64,000 nucleotides of DNA, from positions 37,970-101,969 of the forward strand of contig WSYH01001916.1 of NCBI GenBank assembly GCA_036426205.1, written 5' to 3'. The position numbers and the translations under genes were made by a program. Positions 44,430 through 56,607 of this stretch are shown piece after piece. Within the stretch, counting starts at the first letter, position 1; each line of letters starts with the position of its first letter. The stretch is from Ascaphus truei. Its lineage: Eukaryota > Chordata > Amphibia > Anura > Ascaphidae. The notes under the pieces were generated by a model, which saw nothing but the letters and a program-made list of their open reading frames with translations, had not been told where the DNA came from and did no database searches.

Positions 44430-45430
44430 TACATGCAAATAGTCCTGTGATAGGGCTGCTTGTAAATTTGTGTGTAGAATAAAGTGTATATTTGTTTTCT
44501 TGCAATGAGTGCACCACTTGTCTGTCTTTTCTGCTTCTGTTTTCTTTTTGCTGGGCCCTGCTATCTTTTCTCTATTTTCCCTTAAACTTTACTAACTTTT
44601 CATGCTGTGTCCTGAAGGCAATCAAATGAATGTTGGAATGGTTTATTTGCTGCACCGTCAATGTATTTTACACATGCAGGCAGTTCTAGCAGGAATGAAG
44701 GGGGGTTAATTCTTAATGGCCATGTATAATAAATATAGACAAATCCTTACCTGAACTATAGCAGGATTTGTTAAGGTGGCTTGTTGGGCAGAATCTGTGA
44801 AAAGGAAAGGGAGTTTCCTTCCTACAATACCATACATGGTGGATTATACCATTTTATGTGGTTTAAAGTAAGGCAGGTAATACTGAAATTGAGTAACTTC
44901 GTACTTAGCATCATAACGTGCAGTTAATATTTATGATATTTACTTTTGTTTTGCTGTAGAAAATTGTATATGTAATGCCAAGTTTATTATGTTTTCTAAT
45001 CTGTATAAGTTTTGGAAATGTTTCCCCTGTGTGGTTGACTGAACTTGGTTTAGTCCTAAATGAACCAGGTGTCTGATGCTATTTAAGGAGGGATCAGTTG
45101 CCAGATCAGAGTGAAGGAGAAAGTTATCTTTCACTGCAGATGCTCTGCAAGGCTCATTTGCGCCAGGATCTGTTGCTCCTGTCTCCTTAAAGCACTGGTT
45201 CATGGAAATCAATCTGTACAAACTGTCAAAGGAATAAGCCTGTCCTGGTTTAGCAACGAATACTTGTCACTGTCTGACTTCCTGACTTTTTTTCATATGG
45301 ACGCAACCTTTCACAAGTCCATAATGTACTTTCTAGAAGCTGTGAAAATGTAAATAGAAAATATACCCCCAAAAAATTATTTGCCAGTATGTTCTGTACT
45401 TTGACCTACAGTAAGGGTGCCAATATTTCA
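44430..45430. mobile_element. Unassigned insertion of about 1 kb in L1-B
   Basis: L1-like sequence stops near 44420 and resumes near 45440, so about 1 kb has been inserted. Sequence beginning TGTGATAGGGCTGC (44455) is LTR-like in style, but no matching end or duplication was found. No coding motif is seen. Confidence 0.4.
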
Positions 45431-45439
45431 TATATTTAT

Positions 45440-46200
45440 AAGTTTCTATTTGTGGAGGAGCCTGAATCCAAACTGGGCCTTGCTGGGACCTGGGGGAAAA
45501 AAATTGGGAATGGTTACCCCTATGAATTTGGACTCAGACTAGCTTTTCATCTATCTCCACTAGAATTATTGAGAACACATATAAAATGATGGGCAATACA
45601 GGTGGTATTATGCCCCCAAAGGCTTCATATTTGTTTTCTCAGAGTCTCGAATAGGTGCTGGAGAGCATTTGGTGAACAGGGAACGATGATACATATATGA
45701 CTGCCCTGTAATCAATACCTTTTGGACTAAGATCATTAAATGTATACAAAAGATAATGATGTTTGCACTACCCCTGGAGCCAAGTGTAGTTCTCCTTAAT
45801 AGAGAAGGGAGATAGGGATTCATATGAAAAATAAATGGTCATGTATCTCCTGAATGCCATGAGGGCTTCCATCGCAGCAATGGGACAGCAGTCTCTAGCA
45901 CACAAATATTGTGTATATGAGTATGGAGAAAATCACTCGTAATTAGAGACTCCTTGGAAAGGTTTGAAGAAATATGGAACCCATAGATTACATATATGGC
46001 CCCTAAATGCTAAAAGTTTGGAGATTCTTTCATTGGCAGTCTATTGCACAAGTATTTTACATGGTATAGAGCTTATACAAGCAATATGATGATAGGTGTT
46101 AAGGTCACAAGTAATTGAGCGCTAGTGAAGATTATACATTGACACTAGATACCACTACAATATTGTTAATTTCTTTTGTCATATAAAGTTCTGTAATGTG
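45440..46200 (+). pseudogene. L1-B ORF2 C-terminus
   Basis: Plus-strand frames give EFGLRLAFHLSPLELLRTHIK (45523-45585) and a segment equivalent to RCWRAFGEQGTMIHIWLPC (about 45650-45710), the Cys-rich tail typical of L1/Tx1 ORF2. It contains stops and is followed by an AT-rich 3' region. Confidence 0.75.
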
Positions 46201-46239
46201 CTTTGTTTTATTTAAACCAAATGAGTAAAGATGTTTCTT

Positions 46240-46800
46240 CTTAATGCTATGTTATTGTCCTCTTTTTTAAGGCCCTTCTTTATTCTGATTACATCTTCAG
46301 GAGTGTCCCTGGTGGGTTTTGAACCCTGGTGTCTCTCGCTCCCAGTTTGGAGTGCTATTGCTGTTCACTTCTGTTAACTTTTGAAAGGTGACTGCCTTTA
46401 TAAGACCTCACCATCCTGCTTACTGTTTGTCTGTTTATTGTAGTTCCCTTAGTAAGCAATCTCGCTGCCTCCTTGTGTCATTTGCTGTTGCTTTGTACAA
46501 GACCTTATTCGGACCCTACTAAGTTGCTCCTCCATTGTCCTGATTTCTGCCTATTTCCTGACCATCGCTAACTGCCTGCCGCCTGCCTCTGACCATTGTA
46601 ACCTGCCTGCCACCTGCCTCTAACCTCTGCCTGTTTACTGACCATTGCTACCTGCCTGCCACCTGTCTGACCATTGCCTGTCCACTGACCGTCACTACCT
46701 GCCTGCTAGGCTGTCCCAGCTAGTTGACTCCAGCCCTGCACTCCAGCCCTGCACTCCTGACATCAATACTCTTGCATATGTAATTTGAAATGCTTTTTAT
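46240..46800. repeat. LTR-leader-like sequence with CTGCCTGCCACC minisatellite
   Basis: 46555-46705 holds four irregular units of CTGACCATTGCTACCTGCCTGCCACCTGCCT. A duplicated CCAGCCCTGCACT follows. This style is common in LTR-retrotransposon leaders, but no LTR ends are identified. Confidence 0.5.
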
Positions 46801-46890
46801 AAAGAATTTATTTTGAAAAGGCATAAAGAAAAAATAATTTCCAAAAATGAAAAAAGGCATCTAAAAGGGGTTAAGCTAACTATAAATTTG

Positions 46891-47510
46891 AACAACAAAG
46901 AATGAGAAGGGAATCTCTAAATGGTGCTTCCAACATCCAAGTATAAGTGGTTTTAGCAATATAGCTGAGGAGTCCAGGGTATTGTGAATAAGCAATAAAA
47001 AGCTAGTGACAGGGTATATAACTCACGATAAAAACCTAACATGGACAAGCAACAAAAGACCACCCTCAAAATGAATGTAGAGGGGAGCCCATGTATAAAA
47101 GGACTCTCAATGCAAACACCATAGAGAGGGATAGTCTGCTCACCCAATGGCTGGAGCCATGCACATACCCATATAGTCACAGTAACATAAATGTCCAATG
47201 ATGTGAAGTAATATAACTCACAGTATTGTAACCCTTCTGCTCCTGATGGTCGCGTGCATCCGTCCAGTAGAACAAAGTACAATGAAGAAAAATTTATAGT
47301 TAGAATGAAGAAAAAATGGTAGAGCACTCCTGAAAAAATAGGGCTGGAGGCTAATTAGAAAAGAATAAAAAATGCTTTATTGAAGATGCATAGTAGCAGA
47401 TGCTACAAAGAGGTCCTCTGACGCGTTTCATGCCGAAATGGCGCTTTATTCTTTTCTAATTAGCCTCCAGCCCTATTTTTTCAGCAGTGCTCTACCATTT
47501 TTTCTTCATT
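46891..47510 (-). mobile_element. Fold-back element with hammerhead remnant and 15-bp flanking repeat
   Basis: CTAACTATAAATTTG occurs at both edges (46876-46890, 47511-47525). Internally, 47286-47372 is the inverse complement of 47447-47525. On the minus strand the spacer contains GCC/GGC stem II, GAAA, CGCG and T-C of a PLE-type hammerhead (47412-47444). The upstream CTGANGA box is replaced by arm sequence, so the fold-back junction falls at the ribozyme core. The internal arm (about 47288-47300) also contains the flanking CTAACTATAAATTT motif, so the flanking repeat may be a snap-back product and not a simple TSD. No gene. Confidence 0.6.
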
Positions 47511-47619
47511 CTAACTATAAATTTGTTCAGGATCAATACAAGGAGATTTCAAGATAACAATCCATCCCATGGGCAGTACGAATGTCACCTGGTCATCCCT
47601 TAAGATTGGAGTAAAGGAA

Positions 47620-47770
47620 CAAAGCAACAAAGGAAAGGGTTCTTACAGTAAGGGCAGTTACAATGTCGAATCCATTACTCATTACCCATCTCTGATGGCA
47701 GATACAATAGATAGCTTCAAAGAAAGGTGGTACATCTTTTCACAAAGGAAAGTTATACCAGGGATATACT
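47620..47770 (+). mobile_element. CR1/Rex1-type LINE 3' fragment
   Basis: Similar to 7775-7920 (shared AGCAACAAAGGAAAGGGTTC and CAGATACAATAGAT). It is the same terminal coding segment, shorter and more diverged. Confidence 0.65.
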
Positions 47771-49910
47771 AAATTAAAAAAAAATCTACAAATAGACCTA
47801 GGTCATTTGCATTACAATTAAAAAGTAGCAGCCGTACAGGGATGTACAGCACAGAAAGTTTATTTATAGTCTACTGAGTGCAAAAAAAATGGCCCCATAC
47901 TGTATGTTTTTATGCATTAAAATGAATGGGATTTCCTTGATTAAAAAATCTTGTGTATGGCGTTTGCAGTAGGCTGGAGGCTCTAATAAATGACCCCAAA
48001 TAATGTGGGCTACAAAATAATGGGGGCAGCCTTTAGTAAATTGTGCTAGGACAATACTGGCAACATTCAAGCAATCACCTTGATTATTCACCTTTCTGTT
48101 TAGATGGAATAAAATGTTCTATCTAATGATCTGTGTCAAATGTACTTTTTCTTTTTAACATATTTCATACATTTGACACGGCTTCAAAATTAAAAACAAA
48201 AGTTGCACTGCATCTAAGCAAATTCTTCTTTGAACTGATACATACATTACCATACTGTTCTCAGAAATCCTGTGATGACAGACAGGCAATATTAAACGTG
48301 CCTATTTCACCAAGGTACTGTACATTTAATTTTTTTATTTTAAATTGCACTACATTTGCTAAAGAATAATATTGCAAGGGTCATTTTTCACATACAGTAT
48401 AGTTCACGAAAACCTCAGTCATTGCATTACATGTATTATCTGCAGTTACCCTCTCTTTTTTCTTCCCCAAGTTTCATCCTGACTGATGCCATTGAGCTTG
48501 TGTTTTATATTTCAACACATTCATATTCCATTCATCAGATATAATTATATATAACAACAAAAGGGTCTTTCAGATAGACTGCTGAAAGCTCGCTTTAATC
48601 TGAAAGAAATGTCAGGGGGAGAGTGCCAAGGAATTCCTGGAAGCAATGTGTGCCTATATTCAGGAGCGGAAAAGGTTATTTGTGTGGAAATGTTAGTTCT
48701 GTTACAGATATATTGCGTTTATGTGCACATGTAAAGAATACAATTCACAAATTACTTAACCGGCTAAGACAGTAAAACCAATCTATTGATTTCACTTCAA
48801 TTTCAGATATAGTATACTCTTTCTGCATAGTCTTTTTGCTTTAGTTTAGTCACCGAGTGCTGTGGTTGTACAGTATTTCATTACAATATTTTCATAGCCA
48901 ATGTCAAGCAAGGCCTCGGGACTTGAGTGCATGTTTTCTTTTGAGACCACATTCCCCAAGGATGAGAGTACACCCTTCTGGGATAGTGAAGGTAACCAGT
49001 AGTATACTGTAGACACAGATGTAACAGCAATGACAGACACTATCGTCATTTGCTGTGATGCACCTGAGCAATGAAGGCTGAATTATTATGAATAGTCCAT
49101 TGAGTCCAGTGACATGTAGCAATGTCTGAAATCAGAGAAGACTCTTGTGCACTCAGATATAGATCATATTATCCACCACACCAGCAACAAAGAGTTCCTT
49201 TCTAGTCTAAGGAGGACACTCCTCTCGTTGAAGGTACTGTAGGGGGAGAGAGCTCAGGGCTTGGACATGTCCAAGTAGGCAGAATAATAAATGAAGAGTC
49301 GTGTTTTGCAAACTGGGTCACTGCTCTAAAAACAGGTAAAGATGGTGTCAATGCATCAAGGTGTATGCTCTAATTTGGCTCCTGTTGGGACAGTAAGTAT
49401 TCTGGATAGTGGTTATAGGAGGAGTTAGGGAGGGGACAATCAGTGCAGTATTATGAGATATAGAAGACTTGTGTCAAACAAATCTGCCAGGTTTGGTGGC
49501 TGTTAACTGGAGATGGGAAAAGGCCGTTTTGTGGAATTAGAACCTACAAGAACCTTACATTCTAAAATCAAATGCAAAACCAAATCCTTTCATTCCTTTT
49601 ACAACCAAAATGTATTTAGAAACAAAAACAAAGCCAGAAAACCAGGCCAAGGGCCCATCTCTATTATGGAGTTACTAGTCAAGTTGAAACCTTGGAGTGT
49701 TTTCCATCAAACCTTTTCAAATTAGTTTAGTTATTTCAGGTATTATTTTAGTTTCCTAATTGTTATGATTTTATATATATATTAAGCTTTGATGTTTTAT
49801 TATGCTATTTTTGCATTTTCCTGCTTAATCTTTTGATTAATGATCTTTTCATAGTTTGGTTAAAAACCCAGACCAAAACCCAACCAAAGCTAACAGCAAA
49901 ACGCTAAACT
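47771..49910. other. Unassigned DNA
   Basis: More than 2 kb without coding motifs, RNA genes or recognised repeats. Short frames (47864-48091 minus, 48133-48369 plus, 49513-49725 plus) have no supporting features. Confidence 0.5.
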
Positions 49911-50330
49911 GTTTATTTTTTTTGTTTTTTTTTTTTGTATAGGGTACATTATAGAGATGGAGGGTAACATATTAATATAACAATGTAGCAGTTAAAAGGG
50001 GAACATATGTTGAATATATGTTGGGCAGCCATCTCAAGGGGCTAGCGACATGAGTTATCCGGAATGGAACTTTTGGTATCGGCCATCCTGCCATGACCAG
50101 GTCTCCACTGGGGTTTATCTGCAGGGGAACCCTCAGCCACTCCACCGCTGGAACTTCTGCCACCGACCGCTTCTAGAGAAGGTATTTTTACAGGTAGGGG
50201 GTTAATTTAAGGGTTTTTAGTGTTAGGGTAGGGGGTTAATTTTATGGGCTTTAGTGGTTAAGGTAGGGGGTTAATTTTAGAGGTTTTAATAGCTAGGGGG
50301 TGAATTTTATTTTTGTGTAAAGAGGAAACA
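49911..50330. repeat. T-tract and GTAGGGGGTTAATTTTA minisatellite
   Basis: A long T tract (49915-49937) is followed by non-coding sequence and, at 50190-50315, three to four tandem units of about 36-40 bp built on GTAGGGGGTTAATTTTA...TTTTAGTG. Probably the internal part of a miniature element whose ends are not clear. Confidence 0.6.
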
Positions 50331-50908
50331 GTCACGGAAAGATCGGCCATACTTTAACATTAAGCCCGTTGCTGCATGAAATGTATATTTTACTCTGAAT
50401 GCTAGAAAGAGAAAATTATGCCTACTATAAAAGGGAAAACAAAGATAAACATAAAATGGTCATAGCAAGTTTAAAAGTCTTGCTCACCTATGCAACCGAG
50501 CCACGTTCTGAATCTGTGTGTCTCTGACAAAACCCTCAACATAACACACCAACTGTCCAACAGATGGAGAGTCTGGAACTGATCTCACTAACTGTGATCG
50601 GCAGGGGTTTAGATAGATCGCAGCCTCCAACTGAAAATATGGAGGAGTGCCGGCTAATCTCAGCATGGATGCTACGTTGGTCAATCAGGGCCAGGAGAGT
50701 GAGAAATTCAAACTGACCACTGGAAACTTCGTCAGTTGGGGATGTGTCCAGTTCCTTTTGTGGACTGGCTGGCCAAATAAAGTACCTACTCAACAGACAA
50801 AGGACTCATTTGAATATGTTACATGGGGGGGGAAACACTGCTACAGAGCACACAGTATCAAACAGGTCAACCATTATAGCATAATAGGATGGGATTACTA
50901 TGCCCACA
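50331..50908. other. Unassigned DNA
   Basis: Nothing recognised. Frames at 50484-50940 on both strands lack motifs. Confidence 0.45.
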
Positions 50909-51200
50909 CAATGTATGTATGTATGTCTTTATTTATATAGCGCCTTTAATGTACATAGCGCTTCACAGTAGTAATACACGTGGTAATCATATAAATAACA
51001 AATAATATAAATATCAGGTCATGGGAATAAGTGCTTCAGACATAAAAGTAATATTAAGGAAGAGGAGTCCCTGCTCCAAGGAGCTTACAATCAAATTGGT
51101 AGGTAGGGAGAACATACAGAGACAGTAGGAGGGAATTCTGGTAAGTGCGTCTGCAGGGGGCAAAGCTTTATGTATCATGTGTCCAGAATTATCCACAGTG

Positions 51201-52757
51201 CTATTCATATGTATCTTTAAGCAAGTGTGTCTTAAGGTGGGTCTTAAAGGTGGATAGGGAGGGTGCTAATTGGGTATTGAAGGGGAGGGCATTCCAGAGG
51301 TGCGGGGCATTCAGTGAGAAAGGTTCAAGGTGGGAGATGGCTTTAGATACAAAGGGGGTAAAAATAAGACACCCTTGAGAAGAATGCAAGAGTCGGTATG
51401 GTGCATAGCGAGAAATTAGGGCTGAGATGTAAGGAGGGGCAGAACAGTGTAAAGCTTTAAAAGTGAGGATGAGAATTGAGTGTGGGATGCGGGATTTGAT
51501 CGGTAGCCATGAAAGGGATTTTAGGAGGGGAGACGTGGAGACAGATTTAGGAAAGAGTAGAGCGATTCTGGCCGCAATGTTTAGGATAGATTGTAGGGGA
51601 GACAGGTGAGAGGCAGGAAGGACGGATAGCAGGAGGTTACAATAATCAAGACGGGAGAGAATGAGGGCCCGAGTCAGAGTTTTAGCAGTCGAGCAACAGA
51701 GGAAAGGGCGTATCTTTGTGATATTGCGGAGGAAAAAGTGAGAGGTTTTAGAATTGTTTTGAATGTGAGAGGAGAATGTGAGAGAGGAGTCGAGTGTGAC
51801 CCCTAGGCAGCATGCTTGGGCTACTGGGGGATGATCGTACTTTTAAAAGTAATGGGGAAGGAGGTAGTAGGGCCAGGTTTGGGAGGAAGTATGAGGAGCT
51901 CTGTTTTTGCCATGTTAAGTTTAAGGCGGCGGAGGGCCATCCAGGATGATATCGCAGAGAGACATTCAGAAACTTTGGTTTGTACAGCAGGTGTAAGGTT
52001 GGGGGTTGAAAAGTAAATTTGTGTGTCGTCAGCATAGAGGTGATATTTAAACCCAAGAGATGATATTAGGTCACCTAGAGAGAGTGTGTTCAGAGAAAAG
52101 AGAAGAGGTCCCAGGACAGAGCCCTGGGGTACCCCCACAGAGAGATCGATAGAGGAGGATGAGGTGTTAGCAGAAGAGACACTGAAAGTACAATGGGAGA
52201 GGTAAGAGGAGATCGAGGATAGAGCTTTGTTCCGAATACCGAGAGTATGGAGAATGTGAAGGAGAAGAGGATGGTCCACGGTGTCAAATGCGGCATAGAG
52301 GTCGAGTAATATGAGCAGAGTGTAATGACCTCTGTCTTTGGCAGCATGGAGGTCATCAGTTATTTTAGTTAGGGCTGTTTCTGTGAAGTGAGCAGTGCGG
52401 AAGCCAGATTGTAGAGGGTCTAGGAGAGAATAGGTGTTGAGAAAATGGAGCAAGCGAGAGAATACAAGACGTTCAAGGAGTTTAGAGGCAAAAGGCAGGA
52501 GGGAGACAGGTCGATAGTTAGAAAGACAGATAGGGTCAAGTCAAGCATGCTGGTTTTGAGTAATGGTATACTGTAACTGTTGCATGCTTGAAGGAGGATG
52601 GAAAGGTAACAGAGCAGAGGGAGGAGTTAAAAATGTGTGTGAGCATAGGGATTATAGAAGGAGCAAGAGGTTTTAGGAGATGGGAGGGAATGGGGTCAAG
52701 AGGACAAGTGGTAGAGGGAGAGGAGGAGAACAACAGTGACACATCCTCCTCAGAGAC
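51201..52757 (-). pseudogene. L2 reverse transcriptase and C-terminal domain
   Basis: Minus-strand frames contain TTCPLDPIPSHLLKPLAP (52536-52742), [26 protein letters not shown] (A box), [12 protein letters not shown] (B box) and YADDTQIYF (catalytic box) in 51821-52453. A C-terminal block, FSLNAPHLWNALPF and LSTFKTHLKTHL, lies at 51201-51389, similar to the CR1/L2 tail. The 632-nt RT segment is uninterrupted, so decay is modest. The enzyme copies L2 RNA at a nicked target. Confidence 0.9.
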
Positions 52758-52767
52758 AGTGGGAAAA

Positions 52768-55054
52768 GATACAATATACGAAGGGGTAAAGAGAATGGTG
52801 ATATGTCCGCATCAGCCTATAGTGTTAAAGACAGGAAGAATAGTAACACAGAGGTGTAATATAGGGCTGGATATGTTAGCAATGAAGAGGAAGGAAGTAC
52901 CCTACAGAATGCACTCACTGTGTGAGCATATGTAATGATTATTTAAATTTAAAACCATTTTATTGAGTATTTAAAATAATTTTGGAAAAGGGATCAGGTA
53001 TATAAGTCCAAGACCTGTCCCTATATAACCGATATCCACTAAACCTCTTAAAAGTACAGATGTCACTACAGCAGAGATGTTATTCACAGTATGTGTTAAT
53101 ATTAATCTTTGTTATTAAGATCAGGATAGTTGCTCATTATATTTATATGGGACCTAATTGGTCTCAATATGCTCAGTCCAATACACGCCTGAATTTTTTC
53201 AACAATATGATGCTAAGTGAATTTATTAACACCAGCAAAATACACAAGAGGCATAACATATCGTGCTAGGGCTATTGTTATATGTATAGCGCTAGCACGA
53301 TATGTTATGCCTTTTGTGTATTTTGCTGGTGTTAATAAATTATAAATATATGTGTTATTTTATTGCACCTGTGCTTTATAAATAAAATTGTACCACTCTG
53401 CTATACTTATGTTAGGCAACATATTACATGCGTACTACTATATATAATAGCAGTCCAGTCAGGTTCTAAGGAATCATTCACATTTACAGTAACTTTCTAC
53501 TGTGAAGAGTCCTCCTCAAATTCACGAACCCCCTCAATTGTTTAGGAGTTCATATAGATCCCGCGAGTTGCGGGAAAGTAGAATATATAAATCAGAACAT
53601 CACTATAAATAAAATATCAATTCCTAGCACAATACTGTCCATCTAATTATACACACTACCAACCATGCTCTAGTGTGGTGTCTAAGGCAATAATGCAAAA
53701 TCTATATATGGAGAATCAAACTAGTATCTCGCCATCTCTACAGTAGATATAATTCCAAGACCACACAATGTTTAGCCTTTAGTAGTGCAAATTCCAATGT
53801 GACTTAACACATAAATAGCAACCCTAATAGTTTTTAAATAGAGGCACACCCTATCAGGTGTTCTTACGCCTCGGGGCGTCGTTCAAGGACCGCATCCAGT
53901 TATAGCCCCTGCAGTTACAGTATAGATTACATATATTTAGCACTATATTGGTAGAAAAAGCACTAACTGATATAAACATATATTGTGATTCTAACCAAAT
54001 ACTTGGATTCCCTGGCTGGCAGTACCAACCGAAAAAGATAGATTGCAGTATCATAAAGTATGTAAATGTGTATATTGACGCTTATTGTACAGTACTGTAT
54101 ATAGCATGTAATAGCCAGAGGACAGTCAGTGCAGCTTTCTCTCATCAATTAAGTGTGTGCTCAGTCTGCTATACATATACAGTACATTGTGTCAGTGTGG
54201 GCTGAAATAGAAACGATAACAGTGTTTCTACTAGTCTAGACATACATAATATCAACATAGCAGAGTGATACAATTTTATTCATAAAGCTCAGGTGCAATA
54301 AAGCACTGTATATACTGTGGGCTCTCCATTCATTTTTATTCACACTGATACACATACACACTCTTTCATCACTTGCTTTCAGTAACCTTTTGACGCCTCC
54401 AGCCATAAAACACATCCACACCGGGGGAAGGACAAGCACAGATAACATTCCAATAGACACTGTTTATAGTATAGCTTTTGTTTGTAACATCACCGGAAGA
54501 AGAGATCAGTGTATCTCGAAAGCTAGCACAAATAAAAGCATTTCGTTAGCCACAGAACGGTATCATCTATTTATTTTTTGATTATTGAAGCTCGGCTAAC
54601 ACGGTACTGATACCTCTACATGTATATATATATATAATTTTTTTTTTGTTATATGTATAGCCCTAACACGATATTTTGTGCCTCTTGTGTATTTTTCTGG
54701 AGTTAATAAATTCACTTAGCATCATATTTTGAAAAAATTCAGCCGTGTATTGGACTGAGCATATTGAGACCAATTAGGTCCCATATCAATATAATGAGCA
54801 ACTATCCTGATCTTAATAACAAAGACTAATATTAAGACATACTGTGAATAACATCTCTGCTGTAGTGACATCTGTACTATTTAGAGTTTTAGTGGATAGC
54901 GCTTATATAGGGACAGGTCTTGGACTTATATACCTGATCCCTCTTTCCAAAATTATTTTAAATACTCAATAAAATGGTTTTAAATTTAAATAATCATTAC
55001 ATATGCTCACACAGTGAGTGCATTCTGTAGGGTACTTTCTTCTCCATTGCTTAC
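52768..55054. mobile_element. Long-armed fold-back insertion in L2, 10-bp TSD
   Basis: L2 sequence is duplicated at the edges: AGTGGGAAAA (52758-52767) and AGTGGAAAAA (55055-55064). Removing the insert joins the L2 frame. The arms are about 405-410 bp: 52878-53289 is the inverse complement of 54646-55051 at high identity (landmarks CTCACTGTGTGAGCATATG and GGTCTCAATATGCTCAG). A further hairpin lies at 53222-53342. The central 1.3 kb has no coding sequence but includes a hammerhead-like motif (54494-54523). The left 110 bp (52768-52877) lies outside the arm. Neither long-TIR DNA transposon nor PLE derivative is excluded. Confidence 0.75.
54494..54523 (+). other. Hammerhead-like motif in fold-back element
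   Basis: CGGAAGA (54494-54500; CTGANGA with one change) is followed by a perfect 5-bp stem GAGAT/ATCTC (54502-54506, 54513-54517), GAAA (54518-54521) and self-complementary GCTAGC. The U-H cleavage pair is not in place. It resembles PLE hammerheads but could be coincidence on structure alone. Confidence 0.4.
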
Positions 55055-55064
55055 AGTGGAAAAA

Positions 55065-56560
55065 GAGTCAGGGAAGGCAGGAGGAGAGTTAGGAAGAGGT
55101 GTTGGATGGGAGGAGGAAACAGAGGGGATGTTCTGACGTATGGATTCCACCTTTTCCTTAAAATAGTCAGCAAAGTCCTGAGGTGAGATGGAGGAAGAAG
55201 AGGCAGCTGAGTGTGGTTTGAGTAGAGAGTCAAAGACCGAGAAGAGTCGGCGTGGGTTAGACTTGCGTGTGTTGATTAGTGAAGAAAAGTCAGTTTGTTT
55301 CCTACAGAGTCGTTCAGAGGAACGAGAGGAGTGGAGGAACGCAGCATGCACGTGTGGGAATTTAGCCAGGGTCTGGGGTTAAAAGGGCGAGGACGGCAGA
55401 GAGAAAGCGGGGCATGTAGATCAAGAGTGGAGGATAAGGCAGAGTTGTAGTTCCTGACCAGGTTGTCAGGGTCTGTAGCAGAACTGAGATAGGAGAGGGA
55501 GGAGCGTAAAGTGGACTCAAAGGCTGGTACAGTGGCGGCCACCTTTACTCTAAAGCGGCTGCCACCGCGGGAATTTTTATCCCGCAGACGGCGCGTTGCT
55601 CTTTTTGGCCGGTTTCCCGTGCCTCGGGCGCTTTCAATGATAAGCGCCATTAGCACTTATCTGCTGAAGCGGCCGCCGCGCGGGAAATCCGATTCAAATC
55701 AGAAAAAAGCCCCGCATTTATCCCGGCAAGGTTTAGAATAAACCTGGCCGGGACAGTAGGTTAATAGAGCGCAGGTTTCTGCAGAAGCGAGGGGTAGATG
55801 GAGATGGAGAAGGGGAGAAGGGAGCGAGAGAGAGAATGAGATTAGGTGATTGTCAGAGAGAGGAAAAGGGGAAATGGAGAAATCAGAGAGAAAAACGTGT
55901 TTAGTGAAAACCAGGTCTAGGTGGTGGCCATCCTTGTGGATGTTGGCTGCAGTCCACTGTTGAAGGCCAAAAGAAGAAGTTAGAGAAAGCGGGAAGCCCA
56001 AGGGAGAGAGGGGTCATCAATGTGGCAATTGAAGTCCCCAACGGGAAGAACAGGGGAGTCTGAGGAGAGAAAGAAAGAGAGTAAGGATTCAAAGTGAGAA
56101 GAAGGCAGAAGGGGGATGAGTAGAGGTAAGTGGGCGATAGACGACCATCACATGGACAGGGAGAGGAGAGAAGATCTGGACAGTGTGAGCCTCAAAGGAG
56201 GGAAAAGGAAGAGAGGGAGGAATAGGAAGGGTTCGGTAACGGCAGAGAGAGGAGAGCAGGAGCCCCATGCATCCACCCCTGCCATCAGGGCACAGAGTGT
56301 GGAAGAAAGAAAGGCCACTATAAGAGAGGGCAGCTTCCAGTGCATAGCCAGACTGAGTGAGCCAGGTCTCAGTTATAGCAAAGAGGAGCAGAGAGTGAGA
56401 GAGAAATGAGTCATGCAAAGAGAGGCACTTTTTAGAAAGGGAGCAAGCATGCCAAAGGGCACAGGTGAATTGGAGAGAGGAGGGAGGGTGGCAGGGGATG
56501 GATATGAGGTTAGAGGAGTTGACACCAGAAGGAGTAGAGGTTGCATTTGGCAGGCGAGGG
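55065..56560 (-). pseudogene. L2 endonuclease and linker, split by a miniature element
   Basis: Minus-strand frames contain FAITETWL (conserved ETW motif), FFHTLCPDGRGG and VMVVYRPL in 56089-56560, then GHHLDLVFTK and LSDNHLISFSL (SDH-like motif) in 55699-56001. Linker frames follow with ESTLRSSLSYLSSATDPDNLV and FADYFKEKVESIR (55007-55656). This is the APE-type nuclease that opens the target in CR1/L2 elements. Small frameshifts and the 219-bp miniature element interrupt it. Confidence 0.85.
55534..55752. mobile_element. 219-bp miniature inverted-repeat element, TSD ACAGT
   Basis: Exact ACAGT repeats flank it (55529-55533, 55753-55757). The ends GGCGGCCACCTTTACTCTAAA and (reverse-complemented) CCCGGCCAGGTTTATTCTAAA form an imperfect inverted pair. 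It lies in the L2 frame, which continues on both sides. The interior is CpG-rich. Superfamily unassigned. Confidence 0.75.
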
Positions 56561-56583
56561 CGAGAGCATGTAGGAATAAGGCT

Positions 56584-56607
56584 GGGACCAGGATTGGGAG
56601 AGATATC
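56584..56607 (-). other. 2A-like peptide motif (DISPNPGP) upstream of the L2 endonuclease
   Basis: At residues 112-119 of the 56940-56089 frame, D-I-S-P-N-P-G-P follows a hydrophobic stretch. The 2A ribosome-skipping consensus is D-(V/I)-E-x-N-P-G-P, and 2A sequences are known in CR1/L2-type LINEs. The Glu is Ser here, so skipping may be weak or absent. Confidence 0.65.

Larger units (their letters stand above)
39410..46200 (+). mobile_element. L1/Tx1-like LINE (L1-B), plus strand, split by insertions
   Basis: ORF2 parts occur in order on the plus strand: endonuclease (39410-40222), linker (40983-41500), RT (41580-44400) and C-terminus (45440-46190). Three insertions interrupt it: a fold-back element (40235-40970), a hAT-like element (41877-43110) and about 1 kb unassigned (about 44430-45430). 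ORF1 is not seen, so the copy is 5'-truncated or its ORF1 is unrecognisable. It is more decayed than L1-A, with stops in most segments. Confidence 0.82.
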
